Below, one piece after another: positions 27,686 to 36,396 of a DNA stretch of 64,000 nt; position 1 is the first letter of the stretch; the number at the start of each line of letters is the position of its first letter. Below the pieces are notes generated by a model that was not told the DNA's origin, searched no databases, and worked only from the letters and a program-made list of their open reading frames with translations. The stretch lies in the NCBI RefSeq assembly GCF_030286045.1, contig NZ_CP127390.1, positions 620,001 through 684,000 of the forward strand, in the 5' to 3' direction. Source of the stretch: Propionimicrobium sp. PCR01-08-3 (GTDB taxonomy: Bacteria > Actinomycetota > Actinomycetes > Propionibacteriales > Propionibacteriaceae). A program made the translations under genes and the position numbers.

Positions 27686-28510
27686 ATGAGAAAAGCAAAG
27701 GACCGCAACTGGTTCGGTGGGATCCTCGGCTGGTCATGGCTGCTCGTCGTTCTTATCCCCATCTACTACATTCTTGTAACCAGCTTTAAGTCGAGCTCGA
27801 CCTACCTCAGCGGTAATCCGCTTGCATTGCCCGTGCCGCCTGATGGTGAACAGTACAGCAAGGTCGTTGACGAGGGATTTGTTAGCTACTTTACCAATAG
27901 CCTCATCGTGACAGTGGGAACAGTGGTACCACTTTTGCTTATCGCGCTCATGGCCTCATATGCCATAGTCCGTGGCCGCGGTAGGGCGATGAGCACTACA
28001 AAGAAGCTGTTCCTTCTGGGATTATCCATCCCTATCCAGGCTACCATCATTCCTGTCTATCTGATTATCATTCGCCTGCATCTGTATGATTCCCTGACCG
28101 CCTTGATACTTCCGGGAATCGCGTTTGCTCTTCCGTTGACCATCCTTATCCTGACCAACTTTATGCGAGATATTCCTAAAGAATTGTTTGAGTCGATGAG
28201 TATGGACGGCTGTACCGAGTGGCAGATGCTGTGGCGCCTGGCGTTGCCAATGTCCAGGCCGTCGCTGGTCACAGTCGGGATATATCAGGCGCTTCACCAA
28301 TGGAACGGGTTCCTATTCCCATTGGTGCTCACGCAATCTCCCGAACGTCGTGTATTGCCGTTATTCCTGTGGAACTTTCAGGGAGAGTTTGCCACTGATA
28401 TTCCAGCCGTGCTGGCGGCCGTTGTGCTATCGAGTCTGCCGATCATCATTCTGTATGCGTTCGGACGCAAGCAGCTGGTCGCGGGAATGACTGCGGGAAT
28501 CGGCAAATGA
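27686..28510 (+). CDS. CUT1 ABC transporter permease (MalG-like)
   Basis: From the ATG at 27686, three bases after the preceding stop, the product has 274 residues with six transmembrane helices. The EAA loop reads KELFESMSMDGCTEWQMLWR, which has Ser-Met where most have Ala-Ala, and ends in a MalG-type tail (FGRKQLVAGMTAGIGK). An in-frame start at 27581 would overlap the upstream gene and is rejected. No ATPase gene is present in the operon. Confidence 0.92.
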   Translation: MRKAKDRNWFGGILGWSWLLVVLIPIYYILVTSFKSSSTYLSGNPLALPVPPDGEQYSKVVDEGFVSYFTNSLIVTVGTVVPLLLIALMASYAIVRGRGRAMSTTKKLFLLGLSIPIQATIIPVYLIIIRLHLYDSLTALILPGIAFALPLTILILTNFMRDIPKELFESMSMDGCTEWQMLWRLALPMSRPSLVTVGIYQALHQWNGFLFPLVLTQSPERRVLPLFLWNFQGEFATDIPAVLAAVVLSSLPIIILYAFGRKQLVAGMTAGIGK

Positions 28511-28589
28511 CATCTGGTGGTGATCGGCAGATTTCAGACCTGCGGAATCCTCGCCAACAATATCCAACTGCAAAGGAGCTTTAAGAATA

Positions 28590-30569
28590 ATGACCGTATA
28601 CCACGTTGCGACGACCGGATCAGATCAAGGCCCGGGTAGCCAGACCGAACCGTTTTGCACGATTGGGCGGGCAGCTGATCTCGCCTATCCCGGTGACATG
28701 ATCATCGTTCATAGCGGTGAGTATCGAGAATGGGTCGCTCCTGTTCGCGGCGGACTCAGCGATACGCGACGGATCACCTATTGTGCCGCGGCCGGCGAAC
28801 ATCCCGTGATCAAGGGTTCGGAACGGATCACGTCGTGGGCGAAGGAGACCGGATCAGTCTGGAAAGTGATTGTACCTAATCGCTTGTTCGGCGAGTTCAA
28901 TCCATTTGCGGTGCCCGTGGAAGGAGACTGGGTCGTGCGAGAGCACGAGAATGACCCGCGCAAGCACCTAGGCGATGTCTATCTCAATGGAACGAGTTTC
29001 TACGAGGTACTGTCCCGCGATGATCTGAACGATCCTGCTCGGCGTGAGACGGTCATTGATGATCGGACAGGACGCGAGGTTGCTGTCACCGATCCGGAGG
29101 CCACTGTCTATGTCTGGTACGCGGAGGTCGGCTCAGAAGAGACTACTATTTGGGCGAACTTCCACGGTCATGATCCCAATGAAGAACTCGTCGAGATCAG
29201 CGTTCGTCGAAGCGTGTTCTATCCGCGAGCCAACCATATTGACTACATCACTGTGCGCGGCTTTGAACTCGCCCAAGCGGCAACCCCATGGGCTCCTCCT
29301 ACTGCGGATCAGCCGGGTCTTATCGGCCCCAACTGGGCAAAGGGTTGGATCATCGAGGATAACCACATTCATCATGCCAAGTGCGCGGCCATATCGCTGG
29401 GGAAAGAGGCGTCAACAGGCGACAACTACTTCACCAAACGTCACGACAAGCCTGGCTATCAGTACCAATTGGAGTCCGTCTTCTCGGCGCGTCACATCGG
29501 GTGGAGCCGTGAGCGGATCGGCTCCCATATTGTGCGCCGGAATGCAATTCACGATTGTGGGCAGAACGGCATTGTCGGTCATTTAGGATGCGTTTTTTCA
29601 AATATAACTGATAACGAGATATACAACGTTGCGGTGAAACGTGAATTTTATGGTCACGAAATTGGCGGGATCAAGCTTCATGCCGCCATCGACGTAAGAA
29701 TCGAACACAACTATATTCACGATTGCGCCTTGGGGACGTGGCTCGACTGGCAGACTCAGGGCACACGGATCACAAGGAATATTTACAACGAAAACGCTCG
29801 CGACATCTATATTGAGGTTTCGCATGGGCCGTACGTAGTAGACCACAACATCTTTGCTTCGCCGGCCGCCATCGAGATCATGAGTGATGGCGGCGCCTAC
29901 GTTGGCAACCTGATTCTAGGCACGGTGTTGACGAAGTCCGTAATGGAGCGAGCAACTCCTTATCATGAGCCGCATTCAACCGAAGTCTCCGGCTACGCTG
30001 TCATCTACGGCGGGGACGATCGTTTTCTCAAAAACGTCTTCAAAGGAAACAACGCTGATTCATCCGGCACATCAGGTGTCTATCCGAAACAAGACCCGGC
30101 GGCCACTGTGGGCTATGGCACCGCTATTTACGATGGGCACCCGGCTTCATTCGAGGAGTACATCTCCCAGGTGGAGGCCGGCTTGCCTGGCGACCTCGCT
30201 GTGTTCCTCAAACTGAAGAATCCGGTCTATATCCGTGATAACGCATATTGCGCCGGCGCGCGCCCATATGCGGGCGAAACAGGTGCGGTGATCGTTGACG
30301 GCGCTCTGCACGTAGGCGTGCAGAGCGCCGAAGACGGGGTCTATCTCGATATTGACCTGCCCGTGGCCGTGGCCGAGTGTCAGACGGCATCCGTCACTGC
30401 AGCCGACCTACCAAAGGTACGAATGACCGATCTCGACTTCGAAGAGGCTGACGGCAGTCCGGCCACATTGGGAACTGACCTGCTGGGACGCGTTGTGTCC
30501 GGCGATACCGGCCTGGGTCCGATATATGCGCTGGCGGCGGGCCCGAACAGAGTGAAGGTCTGGGGCTGA
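28590..30569 (+). CDS. Beta-xylosidase, glycoside hydrolase family 120
   Basis: This 659-residue right-handed beta-helix protein matches GH120 along its length, including YHVATTGSDQGPGS, GDVYLNGTSFYEV, AATPWAPPTADQPGLIGPNW and KREFYGHEIGGIKLHAAIDV. The GH120 nucleophile and acid/base, known as Asp382 and Glu405 in Thermoanaerobacterium XylC, correspond to D386 (in TWLDWQTQGTR) and E409 (in RDIYIEVSHGP). The spacing is identical (23). No signal peptide is visible, so it should hydrolyse imported xylo-oligosaccharides in the cytoplasm and feed xylA/xylB. AAAGGAG lies upstream of the ATG. Family assignment rests on recalled XylC sequence and should be confirmed by search. Confidence 0.93.
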   Translation: MTVYHVATTGSDQGPGSQTEPFCTIGRAADLAYPGDMIIVHSGEYREWVAPVRGGLSDTRRITYCAAAGEHPVIKGSERITSWAKETGSVWKVIVPNRLFGEFNPFAVPVEGDWVVREHENDPRKHLGDVYLNGTSFYEVLSRDDLNDPARRETVIDDRTGREVAVTDPEATVYVWYAEVGSEETTIWANFHGHDPNEELVEISVRRSVFYPRANHIDYITVRGFELAQAATPWAPPTADQPGLIGPNWAKGWIIEDNHIHHAKCAAISLGKEASTGDNYFTKRHDKPGYQYQLESVFSARHIGWSRERIGSHIVRRNAIHDCGQNGIVGHLGCVFSNITDNEIYNVAVKREFYGHEIGGIKLHAAIDVRIEHNYIHDCALGTWLDWQTQGTRITRNIYNENARDIYIEVSHGPYVVDHNIFASPAAIEIMSDGGAYVGNLILGTVLTKSVMERATPYHEPHSTEVSGYAVIYGGDDRFLKNVFKGNNADSSGTSGVYPKQDPAATVGYGTAIYDGHPASFEEYISQVEAGLPGDLAVFLKLKNPVYIRDNAYCAGARPYAGETGAVIVDGALHVGVQSAEDGVYLDIDLPVAVAECQTASVTAADLPKVRMTDLDFEEADGSPATLGTDLLGRVVSGDTGLGPIYALAAGPNRVKVWG

Positions 30570-30585
30570 TTCCTCTGCAGACAGC

Positions 30586-30636
30586 GAATCGGGCCGGGCA
30601 ACGTATCGTATTCGTCGTCCGGCCCGATTCTTATAC
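30586..30636 (+). terminator. Terminator of the xylo-oligosaccharide operon
   Basis: GAATCGGGCCGG (30586-30597) pairs perfectly with CCGGCCCGATTC (30619-30630); TTATAC follows. It lies 17 bases after the GH120 stop. Confidence 0.65.
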
Positions 30637-30858
30637 GAGAACCCCGCGAGAACGGAAGTCTGCTGGCCCATCAGTTCCCCGTCGAAGAAAAGGATTTCAC
30701 CGACTGAACTGTAAACGAACTGTAAGTTGCTGTAGATATTACAGTTCGTCAGTTTGTGGGCGCTTGCTACAGCGAGCGGTGTAACAGGGCGGCGGTCACC
30801 GCTCGGTGAACATGTTGCTCGGCGGTAGCACTCTGATTTCTGGGTAGTATCCGCAAGG
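30637..30858. other. Gene-free spacer with three GAACTGTAA boxes
   Basis: This spacer lies between two converging transcription units. It contains no credible gene. The notable content is two direct GAACTGTAA boxes at 30706 and 30717 (11 bp apart) and an inverted copy TTACAGTTC at 30739-30747; the latter two extend to a 10-bp inverted repeat (30716-30725, 30739-30748). Confidence 0.5.
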
Positions 30859-30905
30859 AAACGGCGGTCCGGACACCGAAGTGTCCGGACCGCCGTTTCG
30901 TTGGT
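30859..30905. terminator. Strong hairpin at the 3' side of ptsI, possibly bidirectional
   Basis: An 18-bp perfect stem (30859-30876 with 30881-30898) closes a CGAA tetraloop. On the plus strand CGTTGGTTTGGTT follows. On the minus strand A-rich/T-rich flanks are weak. It probably ends the leftward ptsI transcript and blocks read-through from the right-going operon. Confidence 0.65.
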
Positions 30906-30937
30906 TTGGTTGATGGGGCAACTGACGCGTCAGGGCC

Positions 30938-32635
30938 TCACAGCAGATCGTGCAGGGCCGGTGCCATCAGGGCCTCGACCGCGGCCTTCGCGTCCTTGGC
31001 CGACGGGGCGTCCACCGCATAGTTGGCCATCTGCTGACAGGTCGAGTAGTCGTGCAGGCGCAAGGCGGCACGCACCGTGGCCACCTTGCTCGGAGCCATC
31101 GACAACGACGAAACACCGAGCCCGACCAGCACCAGCGCCAGCAACGGATCGCCGCCGGCCTCACCGCAAACTCCGACCGGCTTGCCGGTTGCGTGTCCGC
31201 CGATACAGGTGCTGCGCACCATGGTGAGCAAGGCGGGCTGCCACGGACTCAGCAGGGGAGCCAGGGCACCCTGCATGCGGTCGGCCGCCAGCGTGTACTG
31301 CGACAGGTCATTGGTGCCGATCGACACGAAGTCCACGATCGATAACAGCTTGTCCGCCTGGATCGCCGCACTCGGAATCTCCACCATGATGCCGACCTTC
31401 GGAAGGCCCAACGGACGAACCTTGTCGGCGAACCATTTCGCTTCGTCCATGGTGGCCACCATCGGCGCCATCACCCGCAGATCCGACTTCTTGCCGGTCG
31501 CCTCGTAGGCCGCCGCCAGTGCCTGCAGCTGGGTATCGAGCAGGTCCTCGCGCACCATGCTCAGCCGCAAACCGCGGCGTCCCAGGGCAGGGTTCTCTTC
31601 GGGGCCCAGATCGGCGAAGGCCAGTGGCTTGTCCGCCCCGGCATCCAAGGTTCGGACGACGACCCGCCGCTCACCGAAAGCCTCCAGCACCTCGGTGTAG
31701 GTCTTGGTCTGCTCGGCCAAGGTGGGTGCCTGGTCGCGTTCGAGGAAGAGAAACTCGGTACGGAACAGCCCCGAACCTTCAAGATCATAGGTCGCGGCTT
31801 TGCGGGCGTCGTCTGCTGTCCCGATGTTGGCGAGCAGCTTGATTTTGTGTCCGTCTTTGGTGGCGCCCTCCCCACTCGATCCGGCGAGCGCTGCGACTCG
31901 GCGACGCGAACGCTCGACGAGCAATTCGACTTCTTCATCGGTGGGGGAGATGATGACCTCGCCCACGCCGCCATCCAGGGCAACAGTGGTGCCGGGCGTG
32001 ATGGCCTCCGAGCCCTGGGTCTGCACGACGGCCGGAATCGCCAGCTGGGCAGCCAAGATGGCGGTGTGACTGGTGGGCCCGCCGGCCGAGGTGACGATGC
32101 CCAGCACGAGGTCCTTCGACAGCGTGGCCGTCTCGGCCGGTGCCAGATCGTGCGCCACCAGCACCGAAGGCACGGTCAGGTCGGGCACGCCGGGAGCGGG
32201 AAGCCCGCGAAGCTCACAGATCGTCCGATCGCGGATGTCATAGAGATCGGTGACGCGTTCGGCCATGTAGCCGCCGAGTTGGGTCAGCATCGCCGCATAT
32301 TCTTCTACGGCGTTGTGCACCGACTTGGTGATTCCGACGCCCTTCTTGAGCTCCTTGTCGACCGACTTGGCCAGCCCCTTGTCGCGGGCCAGTTGGGCGG
32401 TGGTCTCCAAGATCGGTTTCGAGGTTTCGGGTGCGTGCTCGGCCTTGGTGAGCAGGGCGTCCGAAACCGCCTTCATCGCGTCTCGTACCCGCTGTCCGTC
32501 GGCCGCAGCGTCGGTGCTGCCGGGCTCATTGGCGTCGGCCCCGGGAGCCGGGACGACCAGCACCGCTGGGCCCGACGAGGTGCCGGCTGACACCCCGATA
32601 CCGTGCAAGACCAGATGGTCGGGAATAGTGCTCAT
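30938..32635 (-). CDS. ptsI: PTS Enzyme I (phosphoenolpyruvate-protein phosphotransferase)
   Basis: The 565-residue protein has normal Enzyme I length. The phosphorylated histidine is in GGPTSHTAILAAQLAIP, the PEP site in FRTEFLFLERDQAPT, and the catalytic cysteine in PVGVCGEAGGDP (usually CGEMAGD). It passes phosphate from PEP to HPr. It lies downstream of, and in the same direction as, a IIBCA permease gene, with 227 bp between. No HPr gene is in the window. AAAGGATGG precedes the ATG. Confidence 0.95.
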   Translation of the reverse strand: MSTIPDHLVLHGIGVSAGTSSGPAVLVVPAPGADANEPGSTDAAADGQRVRDAMKAVSDALLTKAEHAPETSKPILETTAQLARDKGLAKSVDKELKKGVGITKSVHNAVEEYAAMLTQLGGYMAERVTDLYDIRDRTICELRGLPAPGVPDLTVPSVLVAHDLAPAETATLSKDLVLGIVTSAGGPTSHTAILAAQLAIPAVVQTQGSEAITPGTTVALDGGVGEVIISPTDEEVELLVERSRRRVAALAGSSGEGATKDGHKIKLLANIGTADDARKAATYDLEGSGLFRTEFLFLERDQAPTLAEQTKTYTEVLEAFGERRVVVRTLDAGADKPLAFADLGPEENPALGRRGLRLSMVREDLLDTQLQALAAAYEATGKKSDLRVMAPMVATMDEAKWFADKVRPLGLPKVGIMVEIPSAAIQADKLLSIVDFVSIGTNDLSQYTLAADRMQGALAPLLSPWQPALLTMVRSTCIGGHATGKPVGVCGEAGGDPLLALVLVGLGVSSLSMAPSKVATVRAALRLHDYSTCQQMANYAVDAPSAKDAKAAVEALMAPALHDLL

Positions 32636-32862
32636 GAATCCATCCTTTTCTATGGTCCGTCGTCGTTGAACTCGAACCCGTTGTCACGCCCTATGAACTC
32701 GTCACCGATACTTCTTGTCGCTGCGGTGTCGCATCGCGTGAATGCACGGGTTTGCGGTTCGTGCAAGGTGATCGGGTTTGGTGCCCGCGGCCCACGATCC
32801 TGATCAACTGATGCCACCGCCGACAGAAGCAATCGACCTGTCTTGTTGTTGTCTCTTTCTTA

Positions 32863-34989
32863 TCAGTGTTCGACGTCGATGACCGGTTCTCCGGCGGAAA
32901 GGTCCCCATCCGGATGCGGGGTCACCGATGTCATGGCCGCAGTGTTGGTGACGGTCACGATGACCGTCGGATCGAATCCGGCCTGGTTGACGGCGTCAAG
33001 GTTCACCGTGGCCAGTAGGTCGCCGGCATTTACGCGTTGTTTCTTCTCGACGGCAACGTCGAAGCCTTCGCCCTTCATCTGCACGGTATCGATGCCGATA
33101 TGGACGAGGACTTCTACGCCATCGTCGCTCTTGATGCCGAAAGCGTGCCCGGTCTTTGCGACGGTGACCATCGTCCCGGAGATCGGGGCGAGGACGATGC
33201 CGTCCGCAGGCACGATGCCTACGCCGTCGCCGAGAGCCTTGGACGCGAACACCGGGTCGTTGACCTCGCTCAGCGCTACGACATGGCCGGCCACCGGAGC
33301 AATGACCTGGTTGGTCGGCTCTGCGGGCACTGCAGGTTCTGCAGGCGCCACGGGTTCTACAGGCGTGGCAGGTTCAGTAGCGCCAGCGTTCGCGTCGGCA
33401 CCAGTCGCAGCAGCGGAGGCGACAGGAGCAGCGGCAGCGGCGGGCATGGCGTCCTTCTCAAGAGCCAGATCGGCTTCGGCCTGCTCACGAGCGAGCCTGT
33501 CTTCGTCCTTCTGCTCAGGGGTGCGGTAGTCGAAGATGATCACCAGGATCATCGACACAGCGAAGGCCGCCGCGATCGCAATCGCATACACCCACATCGG
33601 ATCGAAGACCGGGATGGTGAGCAGCGAGGTGAAGGCGAACGCCGAGGTCTTCACGCCGCCGAACGGCGCACCGAGAACGGCGATGACCAGACCACCGGTG
33701 AAACAGCCCACCAGCATCCGCGGATAGATCCGCTTGAACCGCAGATGAATGCCATACAGCGAAGGCTCCGAGATACCGCCGAGCAGACCGGCGACCAGGG
33801 CACCGGTAGCGGTCTGGCGCATCGTAGAATTCTTCGCGCGCATCGAGATCACCAGCACACCCGCGGTGGCGCCGAAGCACGCGAAGTTCCAGGCGCCCAT
33901 CGGTCCTTGAATGAAGTCATAGCCGAGAGTCTGGATATTCACCAGCATCAGTGCATTCAGCGGCCAATGCAGGCCCAACGGCACCAAGAACGGGTAGATC
34001 ATCGGAATCAACAATGCGAAGACGAATGGTGCGTTCCCGTTCAGCCATGCCAATCCGGTACCCAGGCCGTTGCCGAGCCACACACCCAGCGGGCCGATCA
34101 AGAATGCGGTCACCGGAATCATGATGGCCATTGAGAAGAAGGGCACGAAAACCATCTGGATGTTTTCGGGGAATACCTTCTTCAGCCACTTATACACCAG
34201 AGCCAGTACGGCGACCATGATGAGTGGGACGAAGACCTGGCCCGAATAGTCGTTCATTTGCAAGGGCAGCCCGAAGACATCGGCGACACACGACTGGGTG
34301 CCCAAAGTCTCGTTGGTGGTACACACCGTGTCGGGGAAGCGCGTGGTGTCGCTGAGACTGATGAACTCCGGAGTCATCACCGCGGCCATCACCGTGGCAC
34401 CCACCCAGGGATCGATGTTGAGCTTCTTGGCTGCGTTGTAGGCGACCATGATCGGCAGGAAGTAGAAGACCGCGCGGTACATGGCGTCCACGAAGACCCA
34501 GGTTGCGGCCTTGTCCTCGGCGCGGAAGTCGACGACGCCCAACGCATCGAGAACTGCTTCGAAGGCGATGATCAGGGAGGCTCCGAGCAGGACGCCCAGC
34601 AGGGGGCGGAAGGAGTCCGACAGGTATTCGAAGAAGCTGTCCAACCAGGAGAACTTGCCGCGTGGTCCGCCCGATCGTGCAGCGGCCTTGACGTCTGCGT
34701 CCGATTGCTTGGCCGGGGTGCCGGTTTTCTGCATGGACGGCAGATCCATGATGTCGGAGTACATCGATTGAACTGCGCCACCGATGACAACCTGAAGCCG
34801 GTCGCCCGCTTGCGGGACGACGCCCATCACGCCTGGCACCTTCTCCAACGCGGCCTGATCGATCAATGACCCATCGTGAAGTTGAAAGCGGAGGCGGGTT
34901 GCGCAGTGGGTGAGGCTATCGATGTTCTCCGGGCCACCGGAGTTGGCGATGATCTGTTCGGCGGGCGACTGCCCGACGGTTGACTCCAT
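32863..34989 (-). CDS. PTS transporter fused IIBCA, beta-glucoside/sucrose family
   Basis: The 708-residue protein has the order IIB, IIC, IIA. The IIB phosphocysteine is in DSLTHCATRLRF (about residue 27). IIC spans roughly residues 105-490 with about ten membrane segments (GGISEPSLYGIHLRFKR is a hallmark). An Ala/Pro/Glu-rich linker follows, then a glucose-type IIA domain with the phosphohistidine in EVLVHIGIDTVQMKG. It imports and phosphorylates a glucoside, sucrose or trehalose; sequence does not decide which. No glycosidase or antiterminator gene is adjacent. GAGGAGCG precedes the ATG. Confidence 0.92.
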   Translation of the reverse strand: MESTVGQSPAEQIIANSGGPENIDSLTHCATRLRFQLHDGSLIDQAALEKVPGVMGVVPQAGDRLQVVIGGAVQSMYSDIMDLPSMQKTGTPAKQSDADVKAAARSGGPRGKFSWLDSFFEYLSDSFRPLLGVLLGASLIIAFEAVLDALGVVDFRAEDKAATWVFVDAMYRAVFYFLPIMVAYNAAKKLNIDPWVGATVMAAVMTPEFISLSDTTRFPDTVCTTNETLGTQSCVADVFGLPLQMNDYSGQVFVPLIMVAVLALVYKWLKKVFPENIQMVFVPFFSMAIMIPVTAFLIGPLGVWLGNGLGTGLAWLNGNAPFVFALLIPMIYPFLVPLGLHWPLNALMLVNIQTLGYDFIQGPMGAWNFACFGATAGVLVISMRAKNSTMRQTATGALVAGLLGGISEPSLYGIHLRFKRIYPRMLVGCFTGGLVIAVLGAPFGGVKTSAFAFTSLLTIPVFDPMWVYAIAIAAAFAVSMILVIIFDYRTPEQKDEDRLAREQAEADLALEKDAMPAAAAAPVASAAATGADANAGATEPATPVEPVAPAEPAVPAEPTNQVIAPVAGHVVALSEVNDPVFASKALGDGVGIVPADGIVLAPISGTMVTVAKTGHAFGIKSDDGVEVLVHIGIDTVQMKGEGFDVAVEKKQRVNAGDLLATVNLDAVNQAGFDPTVIVTVTNTAAMTSVTPHPDGDLSAGEPVIDVEH

Positions 34990-35392
34990 GGTCGCTCCTC
35001 GAATGCCGTGCTGGTCTCCCGGGGCTCACGAGAGGCGTCCACACGGATGCTTATAGCGACTCGTTGCATCTCGCGTTCGGCCCTGGGGAGGTAGACCCGG
35101 GTAAGCGGTTGGCTCTTCGGGAAAGCTAACACGGCAAAACCGGTGGCGGCAACGAAATTGAAAGATGCATGCTCCCAGCGGCAGTGCTTCGCGCTTATGG
35201 ACGCCTGCGGCGTCCTGCTCGCTGCGCTCGCTCCGCTGGTCAACACTCGTTGTTCCGTCGGAAATGCTCGAGCAAGCTCGGCACTTCCTCCTCCACTCCT
35301 CGTCGTGTTCGGCCGCTCCGCGGCCTATCACAAGCTTCAATCGCCTCGGCAGCCGAGCGCAAGCGCTCGCTGCGCTCGGCTCAATCGCTTGT
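34990..35392. other. Palindrome-rich non-coding spacer 3' of tRNA-Leu
   Basis: About 400 bp without a credible gene. It contains several GC-rich inverted repeats, including GACGCC/GGCGTC (about 35200), GGCCGC/GCGGCC (about 35320) and the stem at 35352-35380. The right end of it lies just after the tRNA 3' end, so part may be transcribed 3' trailer. The left end should hold the PTS gene promoter. Confidence 0.5.
35352..35380 (-). terminator. Hairpin just 3' of tRNA-Leu
   Basis: GCCGAGCGCA and TGCGCTCGGC form a perfect 10-bp stem with a 9-base loop, starting 12 bases past the tRNA 3' end on the minus strand. It has no T-run. An outer ACAAGC/GCTTGT pairing can extend it. It is the likely tRNA transcript end or a processing structure. 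Confidence 0.5.
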
Positions 35393-35475
35393 GCCGGAGA
35401 AGGGACTCGAACCCTCACGCCCTTACGGGCACAGGTACCTAAAACCTGGGCGTCTACCAATTCCGCCACTCCGGC
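35393..35475 (-). tRNA. tRNA-Leu (anticodon UAG)
   Basis: The 83-nt gene starts with GCCGGAG, which pairs with the terminal CTCCGGC. It has a D-loop with GGAATTGGTAGACG, an anticodon stem CAGGT/ACCTG with loop TTTAGGT (anticodon TAG), a class II variable arm (GTGCCCGTAAGGGCGT) and a T-arm with GGTTCGAGTCC. The long variable arm and TAG anticodon identify leucine, reading CUN codons. CCA is not encoded. Confidence 0.96.
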
Positions 35476-35634
35476 ATGCCCCTTTTGGGGCGCGGGATCA
35501 CCCTACACGGGCACCGTCAAATGCGCGCGATGCAAACCCGCAACTCGCTGATTGAGAGTCAGCCGCCGCACAGTCACGACCTGCGCAGAGTCCCCTGGGA
35601 ATCCTCGGCAAGCCTACAAAAAGCCTCGGTGAGC

Positions 35635-36120
35635 TTACAGGTGAAGCAAGCCCAGGTCGCGCCTCAGCCGGTCGACGTGACCGGTCGCGCGAACATTGTA
35701 TTGCGCCAACTCGATCGTCCCGGTGCCCTCATCATCCACATCGATAAGGAAAGTGGAGCGCAACACGCCCTCCATGGACTTCCCGTAGAGCACCTTGGTG
35801 CCCCAAGCCCCGTAGGCGTTCAACGTCTCCTTGGATTCGTCCGATAGCAGAGTGATGCGCAAGTCCTTGCGCTGCCGGAACATCGCGAGCTTGTCGGGGG
35901 CGTCCGGTGAGATGCCGATCACGTCGATACCGGCCTCGAGAAAGTCGTCTCGTGCAGCTGTGAAATCAACGGCCTGAGTCGTGCAGCCGGGCGTCATGGC
36001 CGCGGGATAGAAGTAGACGACCACCTTGCGTCCGGGGAAATCCGAGAGCGAGACGAGGTTTCCATCGGCGTCCGGCAATGTGAAAGCAGGCGCAACTTCT
36101 CCAGCGACCAGTTGACTCAT
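35635..36120 (-). CDS. bcp: Peroxiredoxin, BCP/PrxQ-type thiol peroxidase
   Basis: From the ATG at 36120 the product has 161 residues, the usual BCP length. An in-frame upstream start would add 53 residues unlike the family. The peroxidatic cysteine is C46 in PAAMTPGCTTQA, within GRKVVVYFYP. The resolving cysteine usually five residues later (CxxxxC) is absent, V51 being found instead, so it would act as a 1-Cys or alternatively resolved enzyme. It reduces hydrogen and organic peroxides using thioredoxin or another thiol. It lies upstream of the tRNA on the same strand. Confidence 0.92.
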   Translation of the reverse strand: MSQLVAGEVAPAFTLPDADGNLVSLSDFPGRKVVVYFYPAAMTPGCTTQAVDFTAARDDFLEAGIDVIGISPDAPDKLAMFRQRKDLRITLLSDESKETLNAYGAWGTKVLYGKSMEGVLRSTFLIDVDDEGTGTIELAQYNVRATGHVDRLRRDLGLLHL

Positions 36121-36396
36121 GGAGCTTAGATTAGCCCACATCTGATCGTTGGCATCCCACTCAGGAGCCGGCATCTGAGTCGTCCATTCTTCGGCGTAAC
36201 CAGAGCCCGTTGCCGACTCGGATCCGATGCATCCCTGGCGAACGTGAGTGCGGGCGGGGTTGATAGGGCGCCGCGACATGCCTGGGTCCCTGCGAGGGGA
36301 CGGACGGAGGGCATAGGCTAAGCGGTAGTTCTTGGATAGAAGCCGAGGAACGGGCCATTGGCCAGGTAAGAGGACATCGAACTACGGGAGGGCGCT

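Noticed and set aside
35478-35491. Small GCCCC-TTTT-GGGGC hairpin directly 5' of tRNA-Leu
   Set aside because: Only five base pairs; could be a leader processing structure but is too short to support.
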